52,875 bases of DNA from Paraplanobispora takensis (GTDB lineage: Bacteria; Actinomycetota; Actinomycetes; Streptosporangiales; Streptosporangiaceae), in NCBI RefSeq assembly GCF_016863195.1, contig NZ_BOOK01000006.1, positions 1 through 52,875 on the forward strand, in the 5' to 3' direction. The position numbers were made by a program, and so were the translations under genes. Below, one piece after another: positions 7,835 to 16,581 of this stretch (positions are counted from its first letter, which is position 1; each line of letters begins with the position of its first letter). The notes below the pieces were generated by a model. The model was given only the letters and a program-made list of their open reading frames with translations. It was not told the DNA's origin and did no database searches.

Positions 7835-8763
7835 GCTGGGTCCAACCGGTCCGGATTCCCGCCGACGTCGAGCAGGAAGACAAGATCCTCGCCGGGTTCA
7901 CCGCCCGGCAGGTGCTCATCCTCGGCGTCACGGGAGCCCTGCCCTATGCCGGATATCTCGCCTTCGGCGAGCGGCTGCCGCTCCCCGCGGTCGCCGCGAT
8001 CGCCCTGCCCGTCGCGATCACCGGAATCCTGCTGGCCATCGGGCGGCATGACGGGATCAGCCTGGACCGCTACCTGTTGGCCGCGCTCCGCCACCGGTGC
8101 GCACCCCGGCGTCTGGTCACGATGCCCGGAGACATCCCTACCCCTCCCGCGTGGATCAGTGCTCGGCCCGGACCGCTTCCTGCCCCACTCCGGCTCCCGG
8201 CACGCGGGGTCGGCATGGACGGGCTGATCGACCTCGGGGACGACGGGATGACCGCGATCGCCGAGGTCTCCACCGTCAGCTTCGCCCTGCGCACCCCGGA
8301 GGAACAGGACGCCCTGGTCGCGGTCTTCGGCCGCTGGCTCAACTCCCTGTCCGGCCCGGTACAGATCCTGGTCCGGGCCGAGCGGGTCGATCTCACCGCC
8401 ACCGTCGCCGGCCTGCGGGACCGCATCCCGGAACTCCCGCATCCGGCGCTGGCCCACGCGGCGCGCGAGCACGCCGCGTTCCTCGCCGACCTGTCCGCCC
8501 GCCACGATCTGCTCCGCCGCCAGGTGCTGCTGATCGTCCGGGAACCGGCGGCAGGTGGCAACGGCCGCGCCTCCGCCGCGGCCCGGGCGCTGCGCCGCAT
8601 GGACGAGGCATCCCGGGTCCTGTCCGCCTGCGGGCTGGTGGTGAAGCTGCTGGACGCCCGCGATGTCACCGCGCTGCTGGCCTCCTGCTTCGCTCCCACC
8701 GCCCCACCCCTGCCCGATGCCGCCGGGCCGGATCAGGTCATCACGGCGGGAGGCGAGTGGTGA
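7831..8763 (+). CDS. PrgI-family (VirB3-like) membrane protein
   Basis: This 310-residue protein starts in an ATGA overlap with the gene before. The first 75 residues match the PrgI family: VRIPADVEQEDKILAGFT, then two hydrophobic segments (QVLILGVTGALPYAGYLAF and VAAIALPVAITGILLAI) and the DRYLLAALRH motif. The remainder is a soluble domain (EVSTVSFALRTPEEQDALVAVFGRWLNSL, in parts) of the kind fused to PrgI in actinomycetes. It would anchor VirB4 to the membrane. It is GTGA-coupled to VirB4, which fits complex formation. Confidence 0.82.
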   Translation: MSWVQPVRIPADVEQEDKILAGFTARQVLILGVTGALPYAGYLAFGERLPLPAVAAIALPVAITGILLAIGRHDGISLDRYLLAALRHRCAPRRLVTMPGDIPTPPAWISARPGPLPAPLRLPARGVGMDGLIDLGDDGMTAIAEVSTVSFALRTPEEQDALVAVFGRWLNSLSGPVQILVRAERVDLTATVAGLRDRIPELPHPALAHAAREHAAFLADLSARHDLLRRQVLLIVREPAAGGNGRASAAARALRRMDEASRVLSACGLVVKLLDARDVTALLASCFAPTAPPLPDAAGPDQVITAGGEW

Positions 8764-10517
8764 GACTCAACCTGCTCCGCCGTGCGGCTTCCGCCTCCGG
8801 CCTGGGCCCGGACGCCGTCGAAGTCCGTCCCCGCCATCTGCACGTCGGCGACGGCGTGTGCGCCACCCTGGCGATCACCGGCTATCCCCGGGACGTCGCG
8901 CCGGGCTGGCTGGAACCGCTGCTGGCCTACCCGGGCCGGGTGGACGTCTCCCTGCATCTGGAACCGGTGCCGTCGCTGATCGCCTCCGACCGGCTGCGCA
9001 AGCAGCTCGCCCGGCTGGAGTCGGGGCTGCGTGCCGACCAGCAGCACGGTCGCCTGCTGGATCCGGGTGCCGAAGTGGCGGCCGAGGACGCCCAAGAGCT
9101 GGCCTCCCGGATCGCCCGGGGCCAGGCCAAGCTGTTCCGCGCGTCGATCTACCTCACCGTCCACGCCGGTTCGGAGCAGGAGTTGAGCGACGCCTGCGCC
9201 CAGGTGCGGGCGCTGGCCGCCTCGCTGCTGCTGGACGCCCGGCAGGTCACCTTCCGGCAGCTCCAGGGCTGGGTCTCCAGCCTGCCGCTGGCCTGCGACA
9301 ACCTGGCGATGCGGCGGACCTTCGACACCCCGGCCCTGGCCGCCGCGTTCCCCTTCACCAGCCCCGACCTGACGGCCGAGCTCGGCCCCACCGCGGTCCT
9401 GTACGGCGCGAACCTGTCCAGCTCCTCCCTGGTCGCCTGGGACCGCTTCGCCCAGGACAACCACAACTCGGTCATCCTCGCCCGCTCCGGCGCCGGCAAG
9501 TCGTACCTGGCCAAGCTGGAGGCGCTGCGCTCGCTGTACGCCGGGATCGAGGTCGCGGTCATCGACCCGGAGGACGAGTACGCCCGGATGTGCTCAGCCG
9601 TCGGCGGCGCCTACCTCCGGCTCGGGGCGAGCGGAGTCCGGCTCAACCCATTCGACCTGCCGCCCCATGACCAGCGCGATAGCGACCCGCTCACCCGGCG
9701 GGCGCTGTTCCTGCACACCCTCGTCGGCGTCATGCTCGATGAGCCGCTCGACAGGGTGAGCAAGGCGGCGCTCGACCGGGCCATCCTCGCCGCCTACCGC
9801 GAGGCCGGGATCACCCACGAGCGCCGTACCTGGAACCGGAAGCCCCCGCTGCTGAAGGACCTGTCGAACGCCCTGACCTGGGATGAGGACCCCAGGGCCA
9901 GGGAACTGGCCGCCGGGCTGGCGCCGTACGTCACCGGAAGCCACCGCCTCCTGTTCGACGGCCCGACCACCACCCGGCCGGATTCCCATCTCGTCGTCTT
10001 CTCACTCCGGGACCTGCCCGACGAGCTCAAGGCCGTGGGCACGCTGCTCACTCTGGACGCCGTCTGGCGGCGTGTGAGCGACTCCCGCGACCGGCGGCCC
10101 CGGCTGGTCGTGGTCGACGAGGCCTGGCTGTTGATGAAGGACCCTGAGGGCGCGAAGTTCCTGCTGCGCATGGCCAAGGCCGCCCGCAAGCACTGGGCCG
10201 GCCTGTCGGTGGTCACCCAGGACGCCGCCGACCTCCTCGGCTCCGACGCCGGACAGGCGATCATCGCCAACTCCACCACCCAGATCCTGCTCAAGCAGGC
10301 GCCCCAGGCGATCGATCGGATCACCGACGCATTCTGCCTGTCCGACGGGGAGCGGCAACTGCTGCTGTCGGCCGAGCGCGGAACCGGTCTGCTCACGGCC
10401 GGTACGGGAGGCCAGCGGGTGCCCTTCGCCGCCCTGTCGAGCCCGACCGAGCACGTCCTGTGCTCGACCAGCCCGGAGGAGATCGCCGGCTTCGATTACG
10501 AGGAGGACGAGCTGTGA
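8760..10517 (+). CDS. virB4: VirB4-like ATPase of the type IV secretion system
   Basis: The real start is GTG 8760, overlapping the TGA of the PrgI gene (GTGA), which gives 585 residues. The N-terminal VirB4 domain is followed by a P-loop (ARSGAGKSYLAK, about residues 240-250) and an aspartate-rich IDPEDEYARM motif. The Walker B box is RLVVVDEAW (about 450-458), and a TQDAADLL sensor-like motif follows. The protein would power assembly of the conjugation channel and substrate transfer. The 3' end overlaps the convergent HAD gene by 22 bases, so the two transcripts are antisense at their ends. Confidence 0.93.
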   Translation: MRLNLLRRAASASGLGPDAVEVRPRHLHVGDGVCATLAITGYPRDVAPGWLEPLLAYPGRVDVSLHLEPVPSLIASDRLRKQLARLESGLRADQQHGRLLDPGAEVAAEDAQELASRIARGQAKLFRASIYLTVHAGSEQELSDACAQVRALAASLLLDARQVTFRQLQGWVSSLPLACDNLAMRRTFDTPALAAAFPFTSPDLTAELGPTAVLYGANLSSSSLVAWDRFAQDNHNSVILARSGAGKSYLAKLEALRSLYAGIEVAVIDPEDEYARMCSAVGGAYLRLGASGVRLNPFDLPPHDQRDSDPLTRRALFLHTLVGVMLDEPLDRVSKAALDRAILAAYREAGITHERRTWNRKPPLLKDLSNALTWDEDPRARELAAGLAPYVTGSHRLLFDGPTTTRPDSHLVVFSLRDLPDELKAVGTLLTLDAVWRRVSDSRDRRPRLVVVDEAWLLMKDPEGAKFLLRMAKAARKHWAGLSVVTQDAADLLGSDAGQAIIANSTTQILLKQAPQAIDRITDAFCLSDGERQLLLSAERGTGLLTAGTGGQRVPFAALSSPTEHVLCSTSPEEIAGFDYEEDEL

Positions 10518-11182
10518 GCAATCCCGTCCAGCAGCGGCGCGAGCGCCTTACGGAGATCGTCCGGCCGCCGGAAATGCACCGCCTGCATGCCCACCTTTCT
10601 CGCGGCCTCGACGTTCGCCAGCCGGTCGTCCACGAACAAGCACCGGCCCACCGGAACCCCGGCTTGCTCTGCGGCGATCTCGTAGATCCGCCGGTCCGGC
10701 TTGGCCACCCCGACCCGGGCGCTGCTGACCACCTCATCGAAGGCACAGCACAGGCCCAGCTCGTCAAGGTCGTCTTCCAGCCGGGTGGTCGCGTTGGTGA
10801 CCAGCACGACCGGCACCAGGTCCCTGACCTGCTCCAGCAGCGCGCAGACCGTTTCATCCGCCCGGGAGCCGGCACCGATGAAAGCGGCGGCGAGCTGCGC
10901 GGCCCGCTCGGCCGAGCGGGTCAGCTTGGTGAGCGCGGGCAGGAGCGACGCCTCCCACTCCTCGCATGTGATCTCACCCAGTACGGCAGGCATCATCAGC
11001 TCTTGCGACAGCGCCAGCCGGGCCGTCGCCCCCTCGCCCAGCTTGAAAGCCCGCTCCAGCCGGGCCTGCTCCGCCGTGTCGTGGAAGCGGATCACGCCGT
11101 CGAAGTCGCACAACAGCGCGTCGAACGGCCTTGCCGCAGCGTCCGGGTGATTCACCGGACCATCATGCAGGGCCTCCCACAT
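10496..11182 (-). CDS. HAD-family hydrolase (phosphoglycolate phosphatase/epoxide hydrolase-like)
   Basis: This 228-residue protein has the HAD motifs in order: DFDGV (nucleophile Asp26, Asp28), VLVTNAT (motif II), KPDRRIY (motif III Lys) and FVDDRLANVEAA (motif IV). The helical cap between motifs I and II is of subclass I. It probably dephosphorylates a small molecule, but the substrate cannot be read from sequence. It is the only minus-strand gene inside the transfer operon, lies between VirB4 and the coupling ATPase, and overlaps virB4 at its 3' end. It looks like a moron-type cargo gene with its own promoter. Confidence 0.88.
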   Translation of the reverse strand: MWEALHDGPVNHPDAAARPFDALLCDFDGVIRFHDTAEQARLERAFKLGEGATARLALSQELMMPAVLGEITCEEWEASLLPALTKLTRSAERAAQLAAAFIGAGSRADETVCALLEQVRDLVPVVLVTNATTRLEDDLDELGLCCAFDEVVSSARVGVAKPDRRIYEIAAEQAGVPVGRCLFVDDRLANVEAARKVGMQAVHFRRPDDLRKALAPLLDGIAHSSSSS

Positions 11183-11205
11183 CCGGTCGCAAGGGATTAA
11201 GCGCC

Positions 11206-13581
11206 ATGATTTATGACCTTCTCGGCGATCCCGACAAGATCCTCGATCGGCTTCACGGCTGGCTCACGGCCTACGGCTGGCAGGCCTGTGGCTGGGTGTT
11301 CCTGGTCCAGGCGGTCAGTACTGCCCTGCGCGTGACGATCTCGCTGCTCCGCCACCGGCGGCTGGTCCGCGGTGCCCGGTGCGTGGAGATCCTCGCCCCG
11401 CCCGTCGCGGACATCGCCGGGTCCGAGGCCCTGTGGAGCAACCTCACGGGACTGCTCCACCCCGCCTGGAAGCGCTTCCTGCTCGGCCAGCCGTACCTGG
11501 CCGTGGAGTACCTGTTCGGCGGGGACGGCGTGCGCATCCAGCTGTGGGTGCCCGGCGCGGTGCCGCAGCACCTCGTGGAACGCGCGATCGAGGCTGCCTG
11601 GCCGTCGGCGCGCACCGCCGTGCAGCAGCCCGCGCCGCCGGTACCCCTGACCGGTCAGGCGATCGGCGGGAAGTTCACCCTGGCCCGCAGCGAGCGCCTG
11701 CCGCTCAAGCACGAGCACCGTACCGATCCCCTGCGTGCCCTGGTCGGCGCGGCGGTCGGTATGCCCTCCTGGCAGCACGCCGCCGTACAGATCCTGGCCC
11801 GTCCCGCCACCGGCCGCCGTCTGGCCGTTCTCCATGCCTCGTGGCCGATATGGCTGGTGCGCGCCGTACTGGACCTCGCCACACCCGGCCCGCTGCACTC
11901 GCGCGTTCACCCGCAGCACCTGCGGCAGTACTCCCAAGATCGCGCCGTCCGGCTGGAGGAGTCGGCGGAGTCCCGGGCGATCCGGGACAAGGCGCAGCGT
12001 TCCCGCTACGAGGTCGCGATCCGCTACGCCGTACAGGCTGATCCCGCCTCCGACGGCACCGCGCGTACCGCCCGCCGCCACGCGATCGAAGGCCGGGCGC
12101 ACGCGCTTGCCTCGGCGTTCGCCCTGTTCTCCGGGCACAACCGGCTGGAGCGGCGCCGCCTGTTCCGTCCTGCGGCCCGGCTGGCCGTCCGCCGCTTCGG
12201 CCGGGGCTATCTGCTGTCGGTTCCGGAGCTGGCGGCGCTGGCGCACCTGCCTCTGGACGCCGCCGTCCCCGGACTGCGCCGGGCGGGCGCCAACAGCGTC
12301 CCACCATCTCCGGCCGTCGCGTACGGCGGACCGCACGCCAAGGTGCTCGGCTTCTCCGACGCCGGGCACGAGCGGCCCGTCGCGCTGCGGGTCACCGACT
12401 CCTGCCACCACGTGCACGTCATGGGCCCGAACGGCACCGGCAAGTCGACCCTGCTGGCGCAGATGGTCCTGTCCGACGTCGAGGCCGGTCGGGGCGTGGT
12501 GCTCATCGAGGCCAAGGGCGACCTGGTCCGGGACCTGCTCGGGCTCCTCCCCGAGGAGGCGGCCGGCCGGGTCGTACTGATCGATCCCGACGACCGCCAC
12601 CCCCGGCCCGCCCTCAACGCCCTGAGCGGCGGCGACGCCGACATGGCGGTGGACAACCTCGTCGGCATCTTCCACAAGATCTATGCTGACTACTGGGGAC
12701 CGCGCACCGACGACATCCTGCGCGGCTGCGCGCTCACCCTCGCCCGCAACGGCGGGACCCTCGCCGACGTCCCGGCCCTGCTGTCCGATCCGGTGCTACG
12801 CGCCCGAATGGTGGCGACCGTCAAAGACCCGCTGCTGCGGGGCTTCTGGAACTGGTACGACGGCCTGTCGGACAGCGCCCAGGCGCACGTCACCGGACCG
12901 ATCATGAACAAGCTCCGGGCGTTCCTGCTCCGGCCGTTCGTCCGCGACGTGCTCGGCTCCGCCGACTCGACGTTCGATCTGGGTGAGGTGCTCGACGGCG
13001 GGATCCTGCTGGTCCGGCTGCCCAAGGGCGTGCTCGGCGACGACACCGCCCGCCTGCTCGGCTCCATGCTTCTGGCACAGGTCTGGCAGGCCGCCGCCCG
13101 CCGTGCCCGGCTCGGCCATGCCCGCTCGCCTGCGGCGCTCTACGTCGACGAGGCGCACAACTTCCTCACGCTGCCGCACGCCTTGAGCGACATGCTCGCC
13201 GAGGCCCGCGCCTACCGGCTCTCCCTCGTCATCGCCCATCAGCACCTGGCCCAGATGCCGCGCGAGCTGCGGCAGGCCATCTCCTCAGACGCCCGCAACA
13301 AGGTCTACTTCTCGCTCTCGCCAGAGGACGCCCGCGAGGTCGAGCACCACTTCAGTCCGTTCCTGACCACGCACGACCTGGCCAACCTCGGCGCCTTCCA
13401 GGCCGCCGCCCGGCTGGTCGTCCGCTCCGCCGAGGCCCCGCCCTTCACGCTGCGCACCCGCCCCCTGCCCGAACCCGACCTCGACCGTTCCCGGTTGGTC
13501 CGCCGTGCCGCCTCCGAAGCGCACGGCCGTACGGCCCGCGTCCGGCCCGCCCAGCGTCCCGATGATCCCCGTCTTGTGTGA
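11206..13581 (+). CDS. VirD4/TraG-like coupling ATPase
   Basis: The protein is 791 residues from ATG 11206. It has an N-terminal hydrophobic segment (CGWVFLVQAVSTALRV), a large middle domain and then a FtsK/VirD4-type motor. Walker A is GPNGTGKSTLL (about residues 406-416), followed by LIEAKGDL and VVLIDPDDRHP. Walker B is ALYVDEAHNF (about 644-653). HQHLAQMPRELRQAI is typical of the TraG/TraD C-terminal part. It would bring the relaxase-DNA complex to the channel. The next gene starts 14 bases after its stop, with a clear ribosome site. Confidence 0.9.
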   Translation: MIYDLLGDPDKILDRLHGWLTAYGWQACGWVFLVQAVSTALRVTISLLRHRRLVRGARCVEILAPPVADIAGSEALWSNLTGLLHPAWKRFLLGQPYLAVEYLFGGDGVRIQLWVPGAVPQHLVERAIEAAWPSARTAVQQPAPPVPLTGQAIGGKFTLARSERLPLKHEHRTDPLRALVGAAVGMPSWQHAAVQILARPATGRRLAVLHASWPIWLVRAVLDLATPGPLHSRVHPQHLRQYSQDRAVRLEESAESRAIRDKAQRSRYEVAIRYAVQADPASDGTARTARRHAIEGRAHALASAFALFSGHNRLERRRLFRPAARLAVRRFGRGYLLSVPELAALAHLPLDAAVPGLRRAGANSVPPSPAVAYGGPHAKVLGFSDAGHERPVALRVTDSCHHVHVMGPNGTGKSTLLAQMVLSDVEAGRGVVLIEAKGDLVRDLLGLLPEEAAGRVVLIDPDDRHPRPALNALSGGDADMAVDNLVGIFHKIYADYWGPRTDDILRGCALTLARNGGTLADVPALLSDPVLRARMVATVKDPLLRGFWNWYDGLSDSAQAHVTGPIMNKLRAFLLRPFVRDVLGSADSTFDLGEVLDGGILLVRLPKGVLGDDTARLLGSMLLAQVWQAAARRARLGHARSPAALYVDEAHNFLTLPHALSDMLAEARAYRLSLVIAHQHLAQMPRELRQAISSDARNKVYFSLSPEDAREVEHHFSPFLTTHDLANLGAFQAAARLVVRSAEAPPFTLRTRPLPEPDLDRSRLVRRAASEAHGRTARVRPAQRPDDPRLV

Positions 13582-13595
13582 AAGGAGTTCGTTTA

Positions 13596-14474
13596 ATGGC
13601 CCTCCCTCGCCCCGCTCCGCTTGCCCTCCTGGCCTCCCGTCTCACCGATCGTGACCGCCGCCTGATGCGGACCGTCTGGGAGAACCGCGTGCTCACCACA
13701 CCCCAGATCACCGCCTTGTTCTTCGACAGCGACGACACCGCCGGCAAGCGGCTGCTGATCCTCACCCGGCTCGGTGTGCTGGAGCGCTTCCGCCCGTTCC
13801 AGCCGCACGGGCTGGGCACCGCGCCGTACCACTACGTGCTCGGCCCGGAGGGCGCCGCCGTACTGGCTTCCGAGGCAGGAGAGGAATCGGCGGCTCTCGG
13901 ATACCGCCGTGACCGGGTCCTGGCCATCGCCCACAACCAGCGTCTGGCCCACACCCTGGGCGTCAACGACTTCATGGCCGGTCTGGCCACCTTCGCCCGG
14001 CGTGGTCCGGATGCCGAGCTGGTCACCTGGTGGCCCGAGCGGCGGTGCGCGCGGATGTGGGGCGATGCCGCCCGGCCTGATGCGTACGGCCGCTGGCGCG
14101 AGGGCGGGCACATGCTCGACTTCTTCGTGGAGCACGACACCGGCACCGAGCCGTTGGATCGGGTCGCCGCCAAGCTCACCGGGTACGCCGCGCTGGCCGA
14201 GTCGAGCAGGATCTCCACGCCGGTCCTGTTCTGGGTGGAGAGCGGGCAGCGCGAGACCAACCTGCGGGAGCGGTTCCGCAGGCATGCGGCGGTCGAGACC
14301 GTACCGGTCGCCACCGGATGCCGCTCTGCTCTGGCCGGATGCGACGACGGACCCGCCAGCGAGTTGTGGCTTCCCCTCGATTCGGCCGGTCCTCGGCTCC
14401 GCCTGGCCTTCCTGTCCCAGCACTGGCCCGATCTCGGCCCTCACCGCGATGGGCATCTGGAGACGGCCGGATGA
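13596..14474 (+). CDS. Replication-relaxation family protein
   Basis: The start is ATG 13596, seven bases after AAAGGAG. The product has 292 residues. The N-terminal winged helix is characteristic: LTDRDRRLMRTVWENRVLTT, QITALFF, KRLLILTRLGVLERF. After it come HTLGVNDFMAGL, an ELVTWWPERRC strand and HMLDFFVEHDTGTEPLDRV. That core resembles Rep/relaxase-associated domains of actinomycete elements. The family is linked to plasmid replication and transfer initiation, but its biochemistry is not settled. It is a candidate for DNA processing at oriT, since no classical relaxase is visible in the window. Confidence 0.8.
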   Translation: MALPRPAPLALLASRLTDRDRRLMRTVWENRVLTTPQITALFFDSDDTAGKRLLILTRLGVLERFRPFQPHGLGTAPYHYVLGPEGAAVLASEAGEESAALGYRRDRVLAIAHNQRLAHTLGVNDFMAGLATFARRGPDAELVTWWPERRCARMWGDAARPDAYGRWREGGHMLDFFVEHDTGTEPLDRVAAKLTGYAALAESSRISTPVLFWVESGQRETNLRERFRRHAAVETVPVATGCRSALAGCDDGPASELWLPLDSAGPRLRLAFLSQHWPDLGPHRDGHLETAG

Positions 14475-15424
14475 TCGTCGAAGCCGGAGCCGGCAAAGTC
14501 ATCGCCGCCGGATACGGACTGGTCTCGGGAATCGCCCTGCTCGCCGGGATGACGGGAGGCCGGCACGCGGCCGTGTCAGCGGATCCTGCACAACTCGCCG
14601 AACTCGTGTGTTCCTATGCCGGGCGATCTCCTGCCGCCGGAGAGAATACGAAGCGTCCGGAGAGCCGTGTGAAGACCGATGTCTCCCGGAGCGGGCCGGA
14701 ACTCGGACTGTCCGCCGCGCAGTTGGACGATCTCCGTTCCGGCATCGAGACCGCGGCGTCTCTCGGGATCCCCAAAGATACGGTGATTGCCGATCTGGCT
14801 GTTTCCCTCAAGAGTGAGAGTTCCGCCGAAGGCCACGCTTCTCCCCGCGCGACGGCCCTGCCGGATGACCGCTTCCGAAAGCGTGCGGAGGAGATCGTCA
14901 ACGCGATCGCTTCCCGGCTCTGCACGGAGCTGACCGCGGAGGTCGGCCAGGCAGGCGAGTTGAGCACGGAAGCTCTGGAAGCACTCGCCTCGGGCTCCAG
15001 CCGAGGAGAAATCGCGCTCCGTGCCGCCCTCAAGATGCTCGGCGTCCCCTACTCCTGGGGCGGAGGCGGAGCCGCCGGCCCGAGCTACGGCATCCAGCAC
15101 GGCGCCGGGACGAAGGGCTTCGACTGCTCCGGCCTCACCCAGTACGCCTGGGCCAGGGCCGGCGTCGCTCTTCCCCGCGTCACCTACGCCCAGTGGAACC
15201 ACGGCTCGCGCGTCAGCGACCGCATCCAACCCGGCGACCTGGTGTTCTACGACACGAACCCGCAGATCCCCGGTCCTGATCACGTCGGCCTCGCCGCGTC
15301 CGACACCCAGATGGTCAACGCGCCCCACACCGGTGCGGTCGTTCGCATCGAGCCGATCCGTCGCCACGGATTCATGGGCGCAGTACGGCCAGGCTGGAAG
15401 AAAGGCCGGATCGCATTTCGCTGA
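14471..15424 (+). CDS. NlpC/P60 cell-wall hydrolase of the transfer apparatus
   Basis: This 317-residue protein starts in an ATGA overlap with the previous gene. A hydrophobic N-terminal segment (VIAAGYGLVSGIALLAGM) would export or anchor it. A helical middle part precedes an NlpC/P60 domain from about residue 190. The catalytic Cys is in FDCSGLTQYAW and the His in DHVGLAAS, and GVPYSWGGGG and QPGDLVFYD are conserved landmarks. Such enzymes cut peptidoglycan stem peptides so the conjugation channel can cross the wall (VirB1-like role). It is the last gene of the coupled transfer operon. Confidence 0.92.
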   Translation: MIVEAGAGKVIAAGYGLVSGIALLAGMTGGRHAAVSADPAQLAELVCSYAGRSPAAGENTKRPESRVKTDVSRSGPELGLSAAQLDDLRSGIETAASLGIPKDTVIADLAVSLKSESSAEGHASPRATALPDDRFRKRAEEIVNAIASRLCTELTAEVGQAGELSTEALEALASGSSRGEIALRAALKMLGVPYSWGGGGAAGPSYGIQHGAGTKGFDCSGLTQYAWARAGVALPRVTYAQWNHGSRVSDRIQPGDLVFYDTNPQIPGPDHVGLAASDTQMVNAPHTGAVVRIEPIRRHGFMGAVRPGWKKGRIAFR

Positions 15425-15635
15425 TCGGCGACTAAACGATCTAGCGCCACATCGGCCGTGGGTGCCGATGCCCGTGGAAGTTCCGGGTTCTTCCTACGGC
15501 CCGTGACAGCGTCCACCACAATATGCGCGTCAGTGGTGACTCTATGTAAGGCGACGTATGGTTTGTGAAGATCGTGTGCGAGCTGCGTCCCCGTGCTCTC
15601 GCATGCCTTCCCGGCAGTGGAGGACGTTGAGGTCC

Positions 15636-15851
15636 GTGACCCACCCCTGGATCGTTTACCTGCAGACGTGCCTGGCCGTTCGTGTTCGTCGTGCGCGTAC
15701 GGCTCCGACGCACGGTGCCTCGGCCGTCGAGTGGGTGATCATCACCGCCATCATCGCGGGAGTCGCGCTGGGTCTCGCCACCCTGATCAAGACCGTGGTG
15801 GAGCAGTGGCAGGGCGAGATTCAGAGCGATTTCGGCGGTGATCAGCCCTGA
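15636..15851 (+). CDS. Small Flp-type pilin-like protein
   Basis: A GTG at 15636 gives 71 residues. An in-frame ATG at 15558 would give 97, but its extra N-terminus is unconvincing. The sequence has basic residues (RVRRARTAPTH), then G-A-S-A-V-E-W followed by a hydrophobic helix (VIITAIIAGVALGLATLI). The pattern G-x4-E-aromatic directly before the helix is the class III (Flp) prepilin processing signature. It stands alone between the transfer operon and secreted proteins, far from the Tad cluster at 35-45 kb. It could be a pilin for either machine. Confidence 0.6.
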   Translation: MTHPWIVYLQTCLAVRVRRARTAPTHGASAVEWVIITAIIAGVALGLATLIKTVVEQWQGEIQSDFGGDQP

Positions 15852-15939
15852 GACGAGCATGCCGACGGCCCGCTCTGTTCGTCGAGAAGGCCGCCAGCGT
15901 GTTTCCCGTTCCGTCCCGGCCAGGACGGCGTGAGGTCGG

Positions 15940-16323
15940 TCAGCGACGGCCCGGCCAGACGGGCGCCTTGCAGGCATCCCAGGTGGTTCGGTTGTTCGAG
16001 CCGATCCGCCCGTGACAGAGCTTGAAGACCATGACCGAGCCGAGCCAGGAGCTGTCAGTGGCGCAGCGGCCTTGCGGCGCCTGCACGACGAAGGAGTCCC
16101 TGGCGTCGACGGGGTTGTCGTTGTGCCAGATCACCTTGTAGACGAGGTTGTCCACCTTGCCGTCGCAGACCTTGATCGTCGAGCGGTCGGCGGGCACGCT
16201 CACGCTGCCGTGCGCGTAGGTGTCGCTCCATCCGGCGGTCGCCGCCGATGCCGGTGCGGCCGAGATCAGGGAAAGTCCGACGGCCAGCGCGGCGGCCGTC
16301 CTGCCTGCGAGGGGGGTTGTCAT
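15940..16323 (-). CDS. Small secreted protein with signal peptide
   Basis: The start is ATG 16323, right after GGAGGA, giving 127 residues. A signal peptide (TAAALAVGLSLISAAPASA, cleaved after ASA) leads into a mature domain of about 95 residues with four Cys (VCDGK, GRCATD, KLCHGR, DACKAP), probably two disulfides. An earlier ATG at 16350 is less likely. I do not recognise a family. It looks like the small Cys-containing secreted proteins common in actinomycetes. A good promoter lies upstream (16358-16385). Confidence 0.75.
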   Translation of the reverse strand: MTTPLAGRTAAALAVGLSLISAAPASAATAGWSDTYAHGSVSVPADRSTIKVCDGKVDNLVYKVIWHNDNPVDARDSFVVQAPQGRCATDSSWLGSVMVFKLCHGRIGSNNRTTWDACKAPVWPGRR

Positions 16324-16357
16324 ATGTCCTCCGGTTGTTTGCCGATCCAAGACACTT

Positions 16358-16385
16358 ACTTTAAGTAGTTATTTAGCTACGTCAA
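16358..16385 (-). promoter_or_regulatory. Candidate sigma-70-type promoter for the secreted protein
   Basis: Read on the minus strand, TTGACG (16385-16380) is followed after 16 bases by TAAAGT (16363-16358). This sits in an AT-rich patch that stands out from the GC-rich surroundings. The start codon is at 16323, 35 bases downstream, with GGAGGA between. The stretch TACTT-T-AAGTA within it is also a short palindrome that could bind a regulator. Confidence 0.5.
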
Positions 16386-16424
16386 GTGACTATCATGTTC
16401 GGCTGTCGACAGGCTCACCGCCGC

Positions 16425-16544
16425 ATGCGCATCCCGGAGTTCCACACCTTGCTGGTGCTCTATTGGCTGACCGTGATGCACGACCTGCAGGCCGCCTTGA
16501 AGGGCGCCGTCTCGAAGGCCGCTCTTGAGCATCTACCGTTCTGA
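16425..16544 (+). CDS. Possible 39-aa peptide or gene remnant
   Basis: ATG 16425 (or in-frame ATG 16395) opens a short frame whose product reads protein-like (IPEFHTLLVLYWLTVMHDLQ) with good third-position GC. It has no clear ribosome site. It may be a small membrane-associated peptide or the tail of a decayed gene. I do not recognise it. Confidence 0.25.
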   Translation: MRIPEFHTLLVLYWLTVMHDLQAALKGAVSKAALEHLPF

Positions 16545-16581
16545 CATCGAACCGCTGTCGACGGGAATACGTGGTGGGAGC

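Noticed and set aside
15558-15635. Longer start (ATG 15558) for the Flp-like pilin
   Set aside because: The extra 26 codons encode a Cys/Ser/Arg mix unlike a prepilin leader. GTG 15636 is closer to a G-rich ribosome site.
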